Source: Macrococcus hajekii (GTDB lineage Bacteria; Bacillota; Bacilli; Staphylococcales; Staphylococcaceae). Taken from it: a stretch of 64,000 bases of DNA. Shown here one piece after another: positions 1 through 9,646 of the stretch. The stretch covers positions 124,001 to 188,000 of the forward strand of contig NZ_SCWE01000001.1 in the NCBI RefSeq assembly GCF_004359505.1. Reading direction: 5' to 3'. The position numbers were made by a program, and so were the translations under genes. Position 1 is the stretch's first letter. Each line of letters starts with the position of its first letter. The notes beneath the pieces were generated by a model. The model ran no database searches, was not told the origin of the DNA, and saw only the letters and a list, made by a program, of their open reading frames with translations.

Positions 1-794
1 TCCTGTTTTTTCTGACGTTGCTGTTCCTTATAGACGAACTGAGAACATCTTAACGCTGCTGGACCTGATAGTCCGAAGTGAGTGAAGAGCATATCCATCT
101 GATGCGTGATAGCAGGCTTGCCATTCTTACGCAGTACACTAAGTGCCACGTTCTGCAGGCTCAGACCTTGCAGTACCTTTGATTTAATAAAAGGTTCATT
201 TGAAGTGATCGGAACTTCAGTCGGAAAGAGTTCAGTGATTGTATGGCCTGCCTGCATTGCAAAACGATAACCGTCACCCGTCGAGCCTGTCTGCGGGACA
301 CTTTTACCGCCGGTCGCAATAATGATGCTTTCAGCCTGGAAAATCCCGCGGTCTGTATCGACGCCTGTAATCTTCTCCTCGGTCAGTAAGAGCTGATTCA
401 CAGTCAGATTAGTTTTGATTTCAACTTGGTTATGTTCAAGATGTTTGAGCAATGTAGTGACAACATCTTTGGCATTGTTCGATACAGGGAACATACGTCC
501 ATTATCTTCTTCCTTTAACTTAACGCCTTTAGATTCGAAGTACTGGATGATACTTTCATTATCAAAAGTATTGAAGGCACTGTATAGGAATTTACCGTTA
601 CCTGGAATGTTCTTGATGATTTCTTCGTAGGGCAGACGGTTGGTGACATTGCATCTGCCACCGCCAGAAATCTGGAGTTTACGACCGAGCTGATCTTTTT
701 TATCGATCAGTAGTACTTTCCCGCCTTGTTCACTAGCACTGATGGCAGCCATCAGCCCGCTTGGACCGCCACCAATGACGATTGTCTGATACAT
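1..794 (-). CDS. BaiN/HI0933-family FAD-dependent oxidoreductase, N-terminal part
   Basis: This is the first 264 residues of a flavoprotein; the C-terminal part lies beyond the left edge. [11 protein letters not shown] dinucleotide-binding loop sits at about residues 8-17. It is followed by the family signature [14 protein letters not shown] near residue 45 and by an [16 protein letters not shown] segment near residue 165, all typical of the HI0933/BaiN (YtfP-like) family of NAD(P)/FAD oxidoreductases. The natural substrate of staphylococcal members is unknown to me. An AGGAGG ribosome site lies a few bases before the ATG at 794. It is transcribed away from murJ, and the 116-base divergent spacer carries a small inverted repeat (TAGTT/AACTA, 845-860). 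Confidence 0.85.
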   Translation of the reverse strand, partial: MYQTIVIGGGPSGLMAAISASEQGGKVLLIDKKDQLGRKLQISGGGRCNVTNRLPYEEIIKNIPGNGKFLYSAFNTFDNESIIQYFESKGVKLKEEDNGRMFPVSNNAKDVVTTLLKHLEHNQVEIKTNLTVNQLLLTEEKITGVDTDRGIFQAESIIIATGGKSVPQTGSTGDGYRFAMQAGHTITELFPTEVPITSNEPFIKSKVLQGLSLQNVALSVLRKNGKPAITHQMDMLFTHFGLSGPAALRCSQFVYKEQQRQKKQ

Positions 795-910
795 GAGTAG
801 CCTCCTTTTTTTGTTCAATAATAATATCATACTTGATATAAATGTAGTTAACCGCAACTAAAGATGATAATATATGAATAGTTTAAAACTAGATAGTTAG
901 GGATGAAGAT

Positions 911-2542
911 ATGTCAGAAAGTAATACATTAGTCAGAAGTACCTTTATATTAACCGCCAGTATATTTATCACGAAAATACTGGGGATACTTTATGTAATC
1001 CCCTTTTATGCCATTATCGGTGGCGAAAGAAATTTGGCACCTTATACTTATGCATATCAGCCTTATGTCGTTATGCTGACGATAGCAGGTGCGGGTGTGC
1101 CACTCGCTGTTGCTAAATACGTCTCTAAATATAACGCGCTGGGTGCTTACAGGGTCAGTGAAAAGTTGTATAAATCCAGCCTGCTCGTAATGAGTTTATC
1201 TGGTCTGCTTGGCTTTATTATATTATATCTGCTGTCGCCGATGATAGCAGAAGCAACGCTTGCAGGGGAGGGAAGTAAAGGTTCGTGGAGTGTTGATGAT
1301 ATCACACATATTATGCGTGTCATTTCATTTGCCGTTATATTTATTCCGTTCCTGGCGACATGGCGCGGGATTTTCCAGGGTTATGATTCAATGGGACCTA
1401 CAGCGGTATCGACTGTAATCGAACAGGTCGCACGTATTCTGTTCTTGCTTGTAGGTGCATATCTTGTTCTTCATGTGTTTGACAAAGGGTTACTGCTTGC
1501 AAATGAAGTGGCAACATTTGCAGCCGCAATCGGTGCGATTTTTGCACTTCTGACCTTGTGGTATTATTGGCGGAAACGTAAGCCGTTTATAGATAAGATG
1601 ATTCGTTCAGATAAAACGAATATCGATGTTGATTATCGTTCGATGTATAAGGAAATTCTTCTATATAGTATTCCGTTTGTTATTGTCAGTCTCTGTGTCC
1701 CTCTTTATATTATGATTGACCAATTTACACATAACAAAGGTCTTGCTATGGCAGGGGTACCCTCTTCTATGCATGATTCACTGCTGACCATGCTGAATTT
1801 AACGACGAATAAACTAGTGATGATTCCTACTTCACTGGCGGGCGGTTTTGCAATCAGTGTCGTACCATCGATTACGCGTACATTTGCTTCAGGACGCACA
1901 CGTGAAATGCATCAGCAGATCAGAACAGCGCTCGGTGTACTGATGTATTTAACAGTACCAGCATCACTTGGTATTATGATTCTTGCTGCGCCGCTTTATA
2001 CTGTTTTCTATAGCTATGATGCAACAGCGACTCAGATGCTGATGTTTTACGCACCCGTCGGTATTCTATTATCACTGATGTCTGTGACAGCAGCTATTCT
2101 ACAAGGGATTGATAGACAGTCTATGACTGTGTGGATTATTCTGGGCTCTATTGTATTGAAAGCCGTGCTGAATTTACCGCTGATTATTCTATTTAAAACA
2201 AATGGAGCAATTCTTGCTACTGCTATTGCATTATTGTTTGCGATTATCTGCAATATGACGGTCATCCGTAAATATGCACATTTTCCGCTTCGCTCTACCG
2301 TGAAGGAAATGATTCAGATCTTTACCTTTACAGCAATTATGCTTGTGACAGTCGGTATCTCGTACTGGCTGTTGACTCATTTCCTCAGTGTAGAAGTGAA
2401 GGCACAATCTTTACTTATCCTCATTATCTGCGGTGTAATCGGTATGATAGTCTATGCTGTCATTACATTGAAAACGGGTCATGCTGAACGCTACTTAGGA
2501 CAGCGTGTCGGTAAACTTGCAAGAAAGCTTCATCTGTCATGA
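911..2542 (+). CDS. murJ: Lipid II flippase MurJ (YtgP/SpoVB-type MOP exporter)
   Basis: A 543-residue, almost entirely hydrophobic protein with about 14 predicted membrane helices and short polar loops. This is the size and texture of the MOP/MATE-like polysaccharide exporter family. The N-terminal segment (FILTASIFITKILGILYVIP) is typical of Bacillus YtgP and its staphylococcal orthologue, which flip lipid II across the membrane during peptidoglycan synthesis. The stop codon overlaps the rsuA start by four bases (ATGA), so the two are probably translationally coupled. The ribosome site before ATG 911 is weak (GGGATGAAG). A sporulation or teichoic-acid role is less likely, because the neighbourhood matches ytgP of Bacillus. 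Confidence 0.88.
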   Translation: MSESNTLVRSTFILTASIFITKILGILYVIPFYAIIGGERNLAPYTYAYQPYVVMLTIAGAGVPLAVAKYVSKYNALGAYRVSEKLYKSSLLVMSLSGLLGFIILYLLSPMIAEATLAGEGSKGSWSVDDITHIMRVISFAVIFIPFLATWRGIFQGYDSMGPTAVSTVIEQVARILFLLVGAYLVLHVFDKGLLLANEVATFAAAIGAIFALLTLWYYWRKRKPFIDKMIRSDKTNIDVDYRSMYKEILLYSIPFVIVSLCVPLYIMIDQFTHNKGLAMAGVPSSMHDSLLTMLNLTTNKLVMIPTSLAGGFAISVVPSITRTFASGRTREMHQQIRTALGVLMYLTVPASLGIMILAAPLYTVFYSYDATATQMLMFYAPVGILLSLMSVTAAILQGIDRQSMTVWIILGSIVLKAVLNLPLIILFKTNGAILATAIALLFAIICNMTVIRKYAHFPLRSTVKEMIQIFTFTAIMLVTVGISYWLLTHFLSVEVKAQSLLILIICGVIGMIVYAVITLKTGHAERYLGQRVGKLARKLHLS

Positions 2543-3237
2543 GGCTGGATAAGTTTTTAGCTAATCATGGTATCGGTACGCGTACCGAAGTCAAACAACT
2601 GATAAAAAAAGGGGCTGTCACTGTCAATGATGACATCGTCAAAAAACCTGAATACAAAGTGAATGAAGCAAGTGATGTTATTAAGTGTAACGGTACTACG
2701 ATTGAATATGAAAAAGAACTGTATATTATTCTGAACAAACCACAGGGCGTGATCAGTGCAACTGAGGATAATCTTCATACGACTGTGGTTGACCTGATGC
2801 CTGAATTCAGCCATTTCAATATACACCCGGTCGGTCGCCTTGATAAAGACACTGAAGGCCTTCTGATATTGACGACGGATGGACAGTTCAGCCATCGAGT
2901 ACTTAGTCCAAGCAAACATGTTAATAAAACATACAGGGCGAAGCTGGACGGGGAAGTGGATGTTGAGGCGGTGAACCTCTTCAAGATGGGTATTACCCTA
3001 GAAGACGGCTATCGGTGCATGCCGGCGCAGCTTAACATTTTGTCACCAGATAACATTGAAGTTACTATTCAGGAAGGTAAATTTCATCAGGTGAAAAGAA
3101 TGTTTCAAGCTATCGGATTGAATGTCATCTATCTTAAACGTATGAGAATGGGGAACTTAGACTTACCAGCCGATCTTGATACAGGCCAGTATCGAAAAAT
3201 GACTATAGAAGAAATAAATTTAGTACAACATGTTTAA
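2539..3237 (+). CDS. rsuA: 16S rRNA pseudouridine synthase RsuA
   Basis: A 232-residue RsuA/RluB-family enzyme that isomerises a uridine of 16S rRNA (U516 in E. coli numbering). Residues 1-50 form an S4 RNA-binding domain (MRLDKFLANHGIGTRTEVKQ). The catalytic motif HPVGRLDKDTEGLLILT places the nucleophilic aspartate at residue 102, and the C-terminal KFHQVKRMF segment is the usual family motif. It overlaps murJ by four bases and has no strong ribosome site of its own, so it is probably translated by coupling. No terminator separates it from the following ytxH gene. Confidence 0.92.
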   Translation: MRLDKFLANHGIGTRTEVKQLIKKGAVTVNDDIVKKPEYKVNEASDVIKCNGTTIEYEKELYIILNKPQGVISATEDNLHTTVVDLMPEFSHFNIHPVGRLDKDTEGLLILTTDGQFSHRVLSPSKHVNKTYRAKLDGEVDVEAVNLFKMGITLEDGYRCMPAQLNILSPDNIEVTIQEGKFHQVKRMFQAIGLNVIYLKRMRMGNLDLPADLDTGQYRKMTIEEINLVQHV

Positions 3238-3293
3238 GCTTAGAAGCAATGGGTATATTTAGAATACAAATCTTACAATAGAGGTGGATGAAG

Positions 3294-3737
3294 ATGAATA
3301 ACAAACCAAGTTTATTACGTACAGCTTTAGTTCTTGGAGGTACTGCAGTTGCAGCAGTTCTTTCTAAAAAAGAAAACCGTGACCTTCTGATGAACGAATT
3401 CAACAAAGCAAAACAAGACCCAAATGCATATAAAGCGAACTTATCAGAAAAAGCAAGCAACTTAACACAAGTTGCTAAAGATGAAGTAGCAAAAGCAAAA
3501 GAAGATCCAAATGCATACAAAGCAACTTTAACTGATAAAGTAAAAGAAAAAGCAGCTCCAGTTGTTGATAAAGTGAAGGGTAACGAAGGCGACTTCCCTA
3601 AAAACCAAGCCAACGACCAAGAACAAGTAACAACTTTCGATGATGAAGGTGGCACAAGCAATATTCATATCGTGACTGATCACAGCAATGTAACTGCCAA
3701 CAATCCAACTGCTGTAGATAAAAATAAATTAAAATAA
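3294..3737 (+). CDS. Small YtxH-domain protein
   Basis: A 147-residue protein starting with an uncleaved hydrophobic stretch (LLRTALVLGGTAVAAVLSKK) followed by a highly charged Lys/Ala/Glu-rich helix. This is the YtxH (general stress/Gvp-like) architecture. Two copies of a DPNAYKA block (about residues 39 and 69) are separated by 30 residues, so the helical part is a tandem duplication. The tail is acidic and Asn-rich. The in-frame ATG at 3288 touches the GAGGTGG ribosome site; the ATG at 3294 has a 6-base spacer and is the better start. The function is unknown; the family is linked to envelope or general stress in Bacillus. Confidence 0.8.
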   Translation: MNNKPSLLRTALVLGGTAVAAVLSKKENRDLLMNEFNKAKQDPNAYKANLSEKASNLTQVAKDEVAKAKEDPNAYKATLTDKVKEKAAPVVDKVKGNEGDFPKNQANDQEQVTTFDDEGGTSNIHIVTDHSNVTANNPTAVDKNKLK

Positions 3738-3751
3738 TAATTGTATTGAGA

Positions 3752-3777
3752 AGCTGTCCTATCGGGCGGCTTTTTTT
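3752..3777 (+). terminator. Terminator after ytxH
   Basis: An 8-bp stem (AGCTGTCC/GGGCGGCT, two G-U pairs) with a 4-base loop is followed by seven T. It separates the murJ-rsuA-ytxH group from pepV. Confidence 0.8.
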
Positions 3778-3841
3778 GTTATTTTTAATTTCGGGGGTTT
3801 TCATGTAAGATAATAATATTGATAATAGGAGGAATGTAAAC

Positions 3842-5245
3842 ATGTGGAGAGAGAAAGTTGCACAATATGAAGAACAGATCATTGAAGACTTGAAGGGGTT
3901 ACTGGCAATTGAAAGTGTACGTGATGATAGTCTGATGTCCAAAGAGACACCTGTTGGACCAGGACCGCGTGAAGCACTGGAATATATGTATCAGATGGCA
4001 GAACGCGATGGTTTTAAATCTGTTGACATCGATCACGTGGCAGGACGTATTGAAATGGGACAGGGAGACGATCTATTCGGTATCCTATGTCACGTGGATG
4101 TCGTGCCTGCGGGCAGTGGCTGGGACACGAATCCTTTTGAACCTGTCGTGACTGATGACCGAATCATCGCACGTGGTACACTGGATGATAAAGGTCCTAC
4201 TATTGCGGCATATTATGCTGTTAAAATTCTGAATGATATGGGCGTAGACTTCAAAAAGCGCATTCATATGATTATTGGTACTGACGAGGAGTCAGGCTGG
4301 ATGTGTACAGACCGTTATTTCCAGACGGAAGAAATGCCTGACCTGGGTATAGCACCGGATGCAGACTTTCCGCTTATTCACGGTGAGAAAGGCATTACAA
4401 CATTCGATATCATTCAGACTGGTTCCCCGCAAGGTGAAACGCCTGAAGTAGAACTGAAGGCGCTGAATGCAGGAGAACGTTATAATATGGTGCCGGATTT
4501 TGCAGAAGCAAAACTCGAAGTCAGAGAAAAGATGGATTATATCATCCAGTCATTTGAAAACTATTTAAAAGAACACGACCTAACAGGACAATCTTCTGTT
4601 GATAACGGCAGCTTACTTCTTCAGGTGGAAGGTAAATCTGTACATGGTATGGATCCATCAATCGGTATTAACGCAGGCCTTTACCTTGTTCACTTCTTAA
4701 ATACATTGAAGCTGGATGCAAAAGCAGCGCAATTCGTTGAGCTTGGAGATACGTATCTCTTTGACTCTCATTTCGGTGAGAAACTGAATATGGCATATGA
4801 GACTGAGGAAATGGGTCGATTGACAACAAATATTGGTGTCATCAGCTATACAGATGTTGACGGGGGCCATTACGGTGTGAACTTACGTTACCCGACAGGC
4901 TTTGATTTCAATGCTCAGATTGCTGATTTCACTGAGCGCATCAAAGATAGTTTTGAAATTGATGTCAATACGCATCAAGTACCTCACTATGTAGATAAGA
5001 ATGATCCATTCGTTCAGAAGCTGCTGACAGCTTATCGTAATCAAACAGGTGATATGACAGAGCCTTATACAATTGGTGGCGGTACTTATGCGCGTAACCT
5101 TGAAAAGGGTGTGGCATTCGGTGCGATGTTCAAAGACTCAGTTGACTTGATGCACCAGAAGAATGAGTATATTACGAAGAAACAACTGTTTGATGCAACG
5201 GCGATTTATTTAGAAGCGATCCATGCAGTCTGTGTGGAGGACTAA
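3842..5245 (+). CDS. pepV: Dipeptidase PepV (M20 metallopeptidase)
   Basis: A 467-residue cytosolic di-zinc dipeptidase of the M20/PepV family, which cleaves Xaa dipeptides including D-Ala-containing ones. Visible metal and catalytic motifs are CHVDVVPAG (His about residue 84), RGTLDDKGP (about 112-120) and GTDEESGW (about 145-152). A lid domain lies between about residues 185 and 380, and a C-terminal HQKNEY carries the last metal-binding His. AGGAGG lies eight bases before ATG 3842. The D-amino acid transaminase gene starts one base after its stop, and the pepV-dat pairing is known in staphylococci. This suggests a joint role in peptide and D-amino-acid turnover. Confidence 0.93.
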   Translation: MWREKVAQYEEQIIEDLKGLLAIESVRDDSLMSKETPVGPGPREALEYMYQMAERDGFKSVDIDHVAGRIEMGQGDDLFGILCHVDVVPAGSGWDTNPFEPVVTDDRIIARGTLDDKGPTIAAYYAVKILNDMGVDFKKRIHMIIGTDEESGWMCTDRYFQTEEMPDLGIAPDADFPLIHGEKGITTFDIIQTGSPQGETPEVELKALNAGERYNMVPDFAEAKLEVREKMDYIIQSFENYLKEHDLTGQSSVDNGSLLLQVEGKSVHGMDPSIGINAGLYLVHFLNTLKLDAKAAQFVELGDTYLFDSHFGEKLNMAYETEEMGRLTTNIGVISYTDVDGGHYGVNLRYPTGFDFNAQIADFTERIKDSFEIDVNTHQVPHYVDKNDPFVQKLLTAYRNQTGDMTEPYTIGGGTYARNLEKGVAFGAMFKDSVDLMHQKNEYITKKQLFDATAIYLEAIHAVCVED

Positions 5246-5246
5246 T

Positions 5247-6074
5247 ATGAGTGTGAAGTATTTTAACGGTGAATTCGTGAAGGATTCAATTTCAATTGAC
5301 CCTAATGACCGGGGCTATCAGTTCGGTGATGGAATTTATGAAGTCATCCGTGTGTATGACGGTAAATTATTCACAGGCATTGAACATTTTGAGCGTCTGC
5401 TCAGAAGTGCAGCGGAGATTCAGATTAAGCTTGAACAGACTGTCGATGATTATATGGCCATCTGTGAGCGCCTAGTTGCAGAAAATTATATTCAAAATGG
5501 CAATATCTATGTTCAAGTCACACGTGGTGCAGCCGTGCGCAATCATCTGTTTCCTGAATCAAGTGAGCCGGTGACGTTCATCTATACTTATGATTCAGAG
5601 CGACCTGTGCAGGGTATGAAAGAAGGAGTAAAAGTTATCACAACCGATGATATCCGCTGGTTACGCTGTGATATCAAGAGTCTGAATCTGCTCGGCAATG
5701 TGCTGAATAAACAGAAGGCTAAAGAAGCAGGCGGTACAGAAGCTATTCAGCTGCGGGAGGGTATTGTCACTGAAGGGACTTCGAGTAATGCATATATCGT
5801 TAAAGAGGGTGCTATTTATACTCACCCTGCAAATAATTTAATATTAAATGGAATTACACGGCAGGTTATTAAGACCTGTGCTGCGGAGATGGGTATTCCT
5901 TTTATTGAACAATCTTTCGATAAGGATGCACTTTTTGCTGCTGATGAGATCTTTATATCGAGTACATCTATTGAAGTGACGCCTGTTAATCAAGTGGATG
6001 ACCAGCCTTTTGCTGTCGGTCCTGTCACACAGAAACTACAGCAGGCATTTGAACAGAAAATCAGTGCATTATAA
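5247..6074 (+). CDS. dat: D-amino acid aminotransferase
   Basis: A 275-residue fold-type IV PLP enzyme that interconverts D-alanine and D-glutamate with 2-oxo acids, supplying wall precursors. The N-terminal FNGEFV...DRGYQFGDGIYEVIRVYDG block, the PLP lysine in RCDIKSLNLLGN and the phosphate-binding EGTSSNAYIV and SSTSIEVTPV stretches are all present. The frame is open from 5223, but ATG 5247 has GTGGAGG seven bases upstream and starts one base after the pepV stop, so I take it as the start. It shares the pepV transcript and is followed by a terminator at 6161. Confidence 0.92.
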   Translation: MSVKYFNGEFVKDSISIDPNDRGYQFGDGIYEVIRVYDGKLFTGIEHFERLLRSAAEIQIKLEQTVDDYMAICERLVAENYIQNGNIYVQVTRGAAVRNHLFPESSEPVTFIYTYDSERPVQGMKEGVKVITTDDIRWLRCDIKSLNLLGNVLNKQKAKEAGGTEAIQLREGIVTEGTSSNAYIVKEGAIYTHPANNLILNGITRQVIKTCAAEMGIPFIEQSFDKDALFAADEIFISSTSIEVTPVNQVDDQPFAVGPVTQKLQQAFEQKISAL

Positions 6075-6160
6075 GGTCAACATTATTTTTCCCTTGAATT
6101 AATGGCGCAAAGGATATAAAATTTAAGCAAGTCGCTTTTTTGCACGATTATTACTTAGAT

Positions 6161-6196
6161 AAGGCTCTGGATTCTATCTCGAGCCTTTTCTTTTTT
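6161..6196 (+). terminator. Terminator after dat
   Basis: An AAGGCTC/GAGCCTT stem (7 bp, 13-base loop) is followed by a T-rich tract (TTTTCTTTTTT). It lies just before the ribosome site of the next gene. Confidence 0.7.
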
Positions 6197-6215
6197 CTGA
6201 ATGGAGGTGAACACG

Positions 6216-7007
6216 TTGGAACATTTCTATCAACTGGGCTGGACACTCGACTCTGCGGGTGGTGCATCGGGTGAAGCTTACATGGCTGAACAGGATGGTC
6301 ATAAGCTGTTCCTGAAAAGAAATTCCAGTCCTTTCCTAGCCGCGCTTTCCGCTGAAGGTATTGTGCCGAAACTGGTCTGGACGAAACGTATTGAAACAGG
6401 TGAAGTGGTAACGGCGCAACATTGGAAGAATGGTAGAGCTTTGGAACAGGATGAAATGAAATCCCAGCGTGTTGCACTTCTACTCCGGAAGATACATGGT
6501 TCAAAGCAGTTGCTCAATATGCTGAAGAAGCTGGAAATGAAACCTATGTATCCTTCCATGCTGCTGACTAAGATCAATGCATCATTATCAAGGCATATAC
6601 TGTCCCACAGTGTGATACGTAAAGCGCTGACTTATCTGGAGGAGCATATGCCTGTACTGGACAAATCGTTTTATACGGTCTGTCATGGTGACGTCAACCA
6701 TAATAACTGGCTGCTGTCAGAGCAGGATGAACTTTTCCTTGTGGACTGGGAAGGTGCAATGATTGCAGATCCTGCCATTGATATCGGTATGATTCTGTAT
6801 ACCTACATTAAGCCGGAAGACTGGCCGCACTGGCTGGGTCAATACGGCATCGATGATTCCCTGGAATTACGTAAACGTATGAAATGGTATACAATCATTC
6901 AGGCGATTGCAATGGTCGAATGGTACGAGGAGAAAAATCGTTACCAGGATATGAATCACTGGCTCATCTTTTTAGATGAAGTGCTGAAGAGAAACCGTTT
7001 TATATAA
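6216..7007 (+). CDS. ytmP: YtmP-like aminoglycoside phosphotransferase-fold kinase, TTG start
   Basis: A 263-residue protein of the APH/choline-kinase fold. The catalytic loop CHGDVNHNNWL lies near residue 155 and the metal-binding LVDWEGAMIADP near 175. The N-terminal LDSAGGASGEAYMAEQDG looks like the glycine-rich nucleotide loop. Staphylococcal and Bacillus orthologues sit directly before trmB, as here; the physiological substrate is not known to me. An upstream in-frame ATG (6201) lies inside the ribosome site, whereas TTG 6216 has a perfect GGAGGTGA five bases upstream, so TTG is the likely start. Antibiotic modification is not implied. Confidence 0.82.
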   Translation: MEHFYQLGWTLDSAGGASGEAYMAEQDGHKLFLKRNSSPFLAALSAEGIVPKLVWTKRIETGEVVTAQHWKNGRALEQDEMKSQRVALLLRKIHGSKQLLNMLKKLEMKPMYPSMLLTKINASLSRHILSHSVIRKALTYLEEHMPVLDKSFYTVCHGDVNHNNWLLSEQDELFLVDWEGAMIADPAIDIGMILYTYIKPEDWPHWLGQYGIDDSLELRKRMKWYTIIQAIAMVEWYEEKNRYQDMNHWLIFLDEVLKRNRFI

Positions 7008-7019
7008 GGAGAAACGAAC

Positions 7020-7652
7020 ATGAGAATGAGACACAAACCATGGGCTGAAGACTTTCTGCTTGCTCACGCTGAAATTGTCAGTGTTGACGATGCGAGAAAA
7101 GGTCAGATGCGTGAATGGTTCAATAATGATCAACCCATTCATATAGAAGTGGGTAGTGGAATGGGCCGATTTATCACAGAGATGGCTAAAGCCCATCCTG
7201 ATATCAACTATATCGGTATAGAGCGAGATAAGAATGTGATGATTCGTATCGTTGAGAAAGCAGTAGAACAGAATATTCGTAATTTAAGACTGCTGACGCT
7301 GGATGCTGAACATCTGGCGGACTTCTTTTCACCCGGTGAAGTGGACCGCGTTTATCTTAATTTTTCAGATCCATGGCCGAAGACCCGTCATGCTAAAAGA
7401 CGTCTGACACATGAAAATTTTCTGAAACATTATGAGAAGATACTGAAAAAAGATGGAGAGGTACATTTTAAGACAGATAACCAGCATCTCTTCGAATTTT
7501 CTATTGAAAGTATGAGCCAATACGGTATGAAGCTGAAGAACATCAATCTTGATTTACATACAGATGAACCGGAAGATAATATCAGAACCGAGTATGAAGG
7601 TAAATTCTCAAGCAAAGGATTTCGTATCAATCGACTGGAAGCTGTTTTTTAA
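7020..7652 (+). CDS. trmB: tRNA (guanine-N7)-methyltransferase TrmB
   Basis: A 210-residue SAM-dependent enzyme that forms m7G46 in tRNA. The SAM-binding VEVGSGMGRF is near residue 42, and the diagnostic DPWPKTRHAKRRL motif is near residue 117. Length matches the family. AAGGAG lies ten bases before ATG 7020, twelve bases after the upstream kinase stop, so the two form an operon. A strong hairpin at 7698 ends the transcript. Confidence 0.96.
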   Translation: MRMRHKPWAEDFLLAHAEIVSVDDARKGQMREWFNNDQPIHIEVGSGMGRFITEMAKAHPDINYIGIERDKNVMIRIVEKAVEQNIRNLRLLTLDAEHLADFFSPGEVDRVYLNFSDPWPKTRHAKRRLTHENFLKHYEKILKKDGEVHFKTDNQHLFEFSIESMSQYGMKLKNINLDLHTDEPEDNIRTEYEGKFSSKGFRINRLEAVF

Positions 7653-7697
7653 TGCTGAACAGCAGTCTTTGTCTGTATATCAAGAGCAGATCCTAAT

Positions 7698-7735
7698 AAA
7701 AGTCACGATTCTTAACTTGAATCGTGACTTTTTAT
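7698..7735. terminator. Bidirectional terminator between trmB and the PepSY-like gene
   Basis: A 13-bp perfect stem (AAAGTCACGATTC/GAATCGTGACTTT) with a 7-base loop and T runs on both strands serves two convergent genes. Confidence 0.9.
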
Positions 7736-8017
7736 TTACATTTCTTTTGTATCAAGCAGTTCTCCAGTGTAAGCATTAGCGATAAACTCATAGCTGCCTT
7801 CAGGCGTGCTGATGCCGCCTTTATAGATCAATGTTTCTAGTCCGAGCTTTTTATAGTTCTCAGGATGATAATTAATATAAGAGGCTTCTACATCATGATA
7901 GAGCTGCTTGATTCCTGTCAGAACCTTATCAGGACTTTTAAGCTGATAGCGTTGTGCAAATAAATATCCAGTCAGTAGTGTGAGGGTGATGCTCGCGATA
8001 ACGGATTTTATCTTCAT
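7736..8017 (-). CDS. Small membrane-anchored PepSY-like protein
   Basis: A 93-residue protein with an N-terminal hydrophobic anchor or signal (SVIASITLTLLTGYLFAQ). The extracytoplasmic part ends YEFIANAYTGELLDTKEM, which resembles the last strand and turn of a PepSY repeat (F.anaxTGell). The frame opens with TTG at 8023, but that codon abuts AGGAGG; ATG 8017 has a 6-base spacer and is preferred. No partner gene is evident. The role is unknown; PepSY-like modules are often protease or cell-surface modulators, which is only a family-level hint. Confidence 0.7.
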   Translation of the reverse strand: MKIKSVIASITLTLLTGYLFAQRYQLKSPDKVLTGIKQLYHDVEASYINYHPENYKKLGLETLIYKGGISTPEGSYEFIANAYTGELLDTKEM

Positions 8018-8087
8018 ATTCAACCTCCTTTAGTCTATTATCATCTTTCGCTGAAAAAATTCAAGTTTATCTATCAAACCAGAATCT

Positions 8088-8120
8088 TTTAGTTGACTTA
8101 AATGTACAATCGACTAAAAT
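8088..8120 (+). promoter_or_regulatory. tcyA promoter inside an inverted repeat
   Basis: The -35 TTGACT (8093-8098) and -10 TAAAAT (8115-8120) are 16 bases apart. Both are embedded in an inverted repeat TTTAGTTGA/TCGACTAAA (8088-8096 and 8110-8118, one mismatch). The layout suggests a repressor site that blocks RNA polymerase. Confidence 0.65.
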
Positions 8121-8163
8121 GAATTATATTCCGAGTAATTTAATAAGAATAGGAGAGAATAGA

Positions 8164-8943
8164 ATGAAGAAGTTTTTGATAATGTTAGTTGCGGTTCTTG
8201 TTTTTCTGGCAGCATGTGGGCAATCTGAGGATACAAAGGATTCAAAAGAAGCGAAGACAGAAGATAAAGTCTTAACGGTAGGTACTGAAGGGACTTATGC
8301 ACCTTTTACGTTTCATGATAAAGATGGAAAGCTGACTGGTTTTGATGTAGAAATCTCAAAAGCTGTTGCTGACAAAATGGGCTATAAAGTTAAGTTTGTA
8401 GAGACTCAGTGGGATTCTATGTTCGCAGGTCTTAACTCAGGTCGTTTTGACACTGTAGCGAATCAGGTCGGTATCAATGAAGAACGTAAAGCAAAATATC
8501 AGTTCTCAAAACCTTATACTTACACAAGTGCTGTTCTCGTAACGCGCAGCAATAGTGACATCAAGTCATTTGATGATGTTAAAGGAAGAAAACTGGCTCA
8601 GACTTTAACGTCTAACTACGGTAAACTCGCTAAAGATAAAGGTGCCCAGATTACACAGGTTGAAGGATTCAATCAGTCAATGGAACTCGTTCTGTCCAAT
8701 CGTGTTGAAGGGACTTTCAACGAGAAGTTATCAGTGCTTGATTACATGAAGCAGAAGAAAAATGCAGATGTAAAAGTAATTGAAGGCGATGCTGAAAAAA
8801 GTCAATCAGCATTCGTATTCACTAAAAAGGCGGATAAAGCTTTAGTAGATAAAGTCAATAAAGCATTAGATGAACTACAAAAAGAGGGCGAGCTCAAAAA
8901 AATAAGCGAAAAATGGTTCGGCGAAGATGTTACTCAACCTTAA
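8164..8943 (+). CDS. tcyA: Amino-acid ABC importer lipoprotein (cystine type, TcyA-like)
   Basis: A 259-residue substrate-binding lipoprotein. The signal peptide ends in the lipobox FLAAC with Cys18 as the lipidation site, followed by a short charged linker. A family-3 solute-binding fold begins at LTVGTEGTYAPFTFHDKDGK. Stretches such as LTGFDVEISKAVADKMG and RFDTVANQVGI resemble cystine binders (TcyA/YckK-like) most closely, so cystine is inferred and not proven. The frame is open from 8119, but ATG 8164 follows AGGAGA by seven bases and gives a proper signal peptide. It is the first gene of a three-gene transporter operon. Confidence 0.88.
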   Translation: MKKFLIMLVAVLVFLAACGQSEDTKDSKEAKTEDKVLTVGTEGTYAPFTFHDKDGKLTGFDVEISKAVADKMGYKVKFVETQWDSMFAGLNSGRFDTVANQVGINEERKAKYQFSKPYTYTSAVLVTRSNSDIKSFDDVKGRKLAQTLTSNYGKLAKDKGAQITQVEGFNQSMELVLSNRVEGTFNEKLSVLDYMKQKKNADVKVIEGDAEKSQSAFVFTKKADKALVDKVNKALDELQKEGELKKISEKWFGEDVTQP

Positions 8944-9646
8944 TGCCGAGCAGCAGCACGCTTTAGACGCCGCTCAGCAAGCGTTTATACCGATGTTGAA
9001 GGGATTGATCACTTGGTCAATCCCTATTGCTATCATCACCTTTATTTTAGGTCTGATTATTGCGCTTGCTACAGCACTCAGTCGAATTTCGGATAACCGG
9101 TTCTTAAGTACCCTTGCACGTATATATGTCTCGATCATCCGAGGTACACCTATGATTGTGCAACTGTTCATTATTTTCTACGGGATTCCCGAAATCGGCA
9201 GACTGTTATCAGGAGATCCCGATAAACAGCTGACACTCGCTCCTGTCACGGCTGCAATTATTGGGCTGAGTCTGAATGTCGGTGCCTATGCATCAGAAGT
9301 TATTCGTGGAGGTATCATCTCTATTCCGAAAGGACAGAGAGAAGCGGCTTACTCAATCGGTATGTCAGAATGGATGACCATGAGACGAATCGTGTTGCCC
9401 CAGGCACTTCGCGTTTCTATTCCTGCACTAGGTAATACGTTTCTTAGTTTAATTAAGGATACATCGCTCCTAGGTTTCATTCTTGTTGCTGAGATGTTCC
9501 GTAAAGCACAGGAAGTTGCAGCGACTAGCTATGAGTTCTTATCCATCTATACACTTGTTGCATTGATGTACTGGGTGATCTGTTTTATTATTTCAGTCGT
9601 ACAAAGTCAATATGAACGTCGTATTGAAAGGAAGTATAGCGCATGA
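8927..9646 (+). CDS. tcyB: Amino-acid ABC transporter permease (TcyB-like)
   Basis: A 239-residue membrane permease of the HisMQ family with about five helices. The EAA loop [20 protein letters not shown] (about residues 145-165) is the contact site for the ATPase. It overlaps the end of the binding-protein gene by 17 bases. An internal ATG at 8993 is an alternative start, but the longer form keeps a cytoplasmic N-terminal tail usual in the family. The downstream ATPase gene overlaps it by four bases. Confidence 0.9.
   Translation: MLLNLNAEQQHALDAAQQAFIPMLKGLITWSIPIAIITFILGLIIALATALSRISDNRFLSTLARIYVSIIRGTPMIVQLFIIFYGIPEIGRLLSGDPDKQLTLAPVTAAIIGLSLNVGAYASEVIRGGIISIPKGQREAAYSIGMSEWMTMRRIVLPQALRVSIPALGNTFLSLIKDTSLLGFILVAEMFRKAQEVAATSYEFLSIYTLVALMYWVICFIISVVQSQYERRIERKYSA

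Noticed and set aside
6216-7007. Aminoglycoside resistance kinase
   Set aside because: Only the fold is shared; the conserved place before trmB marks it as a core gene.
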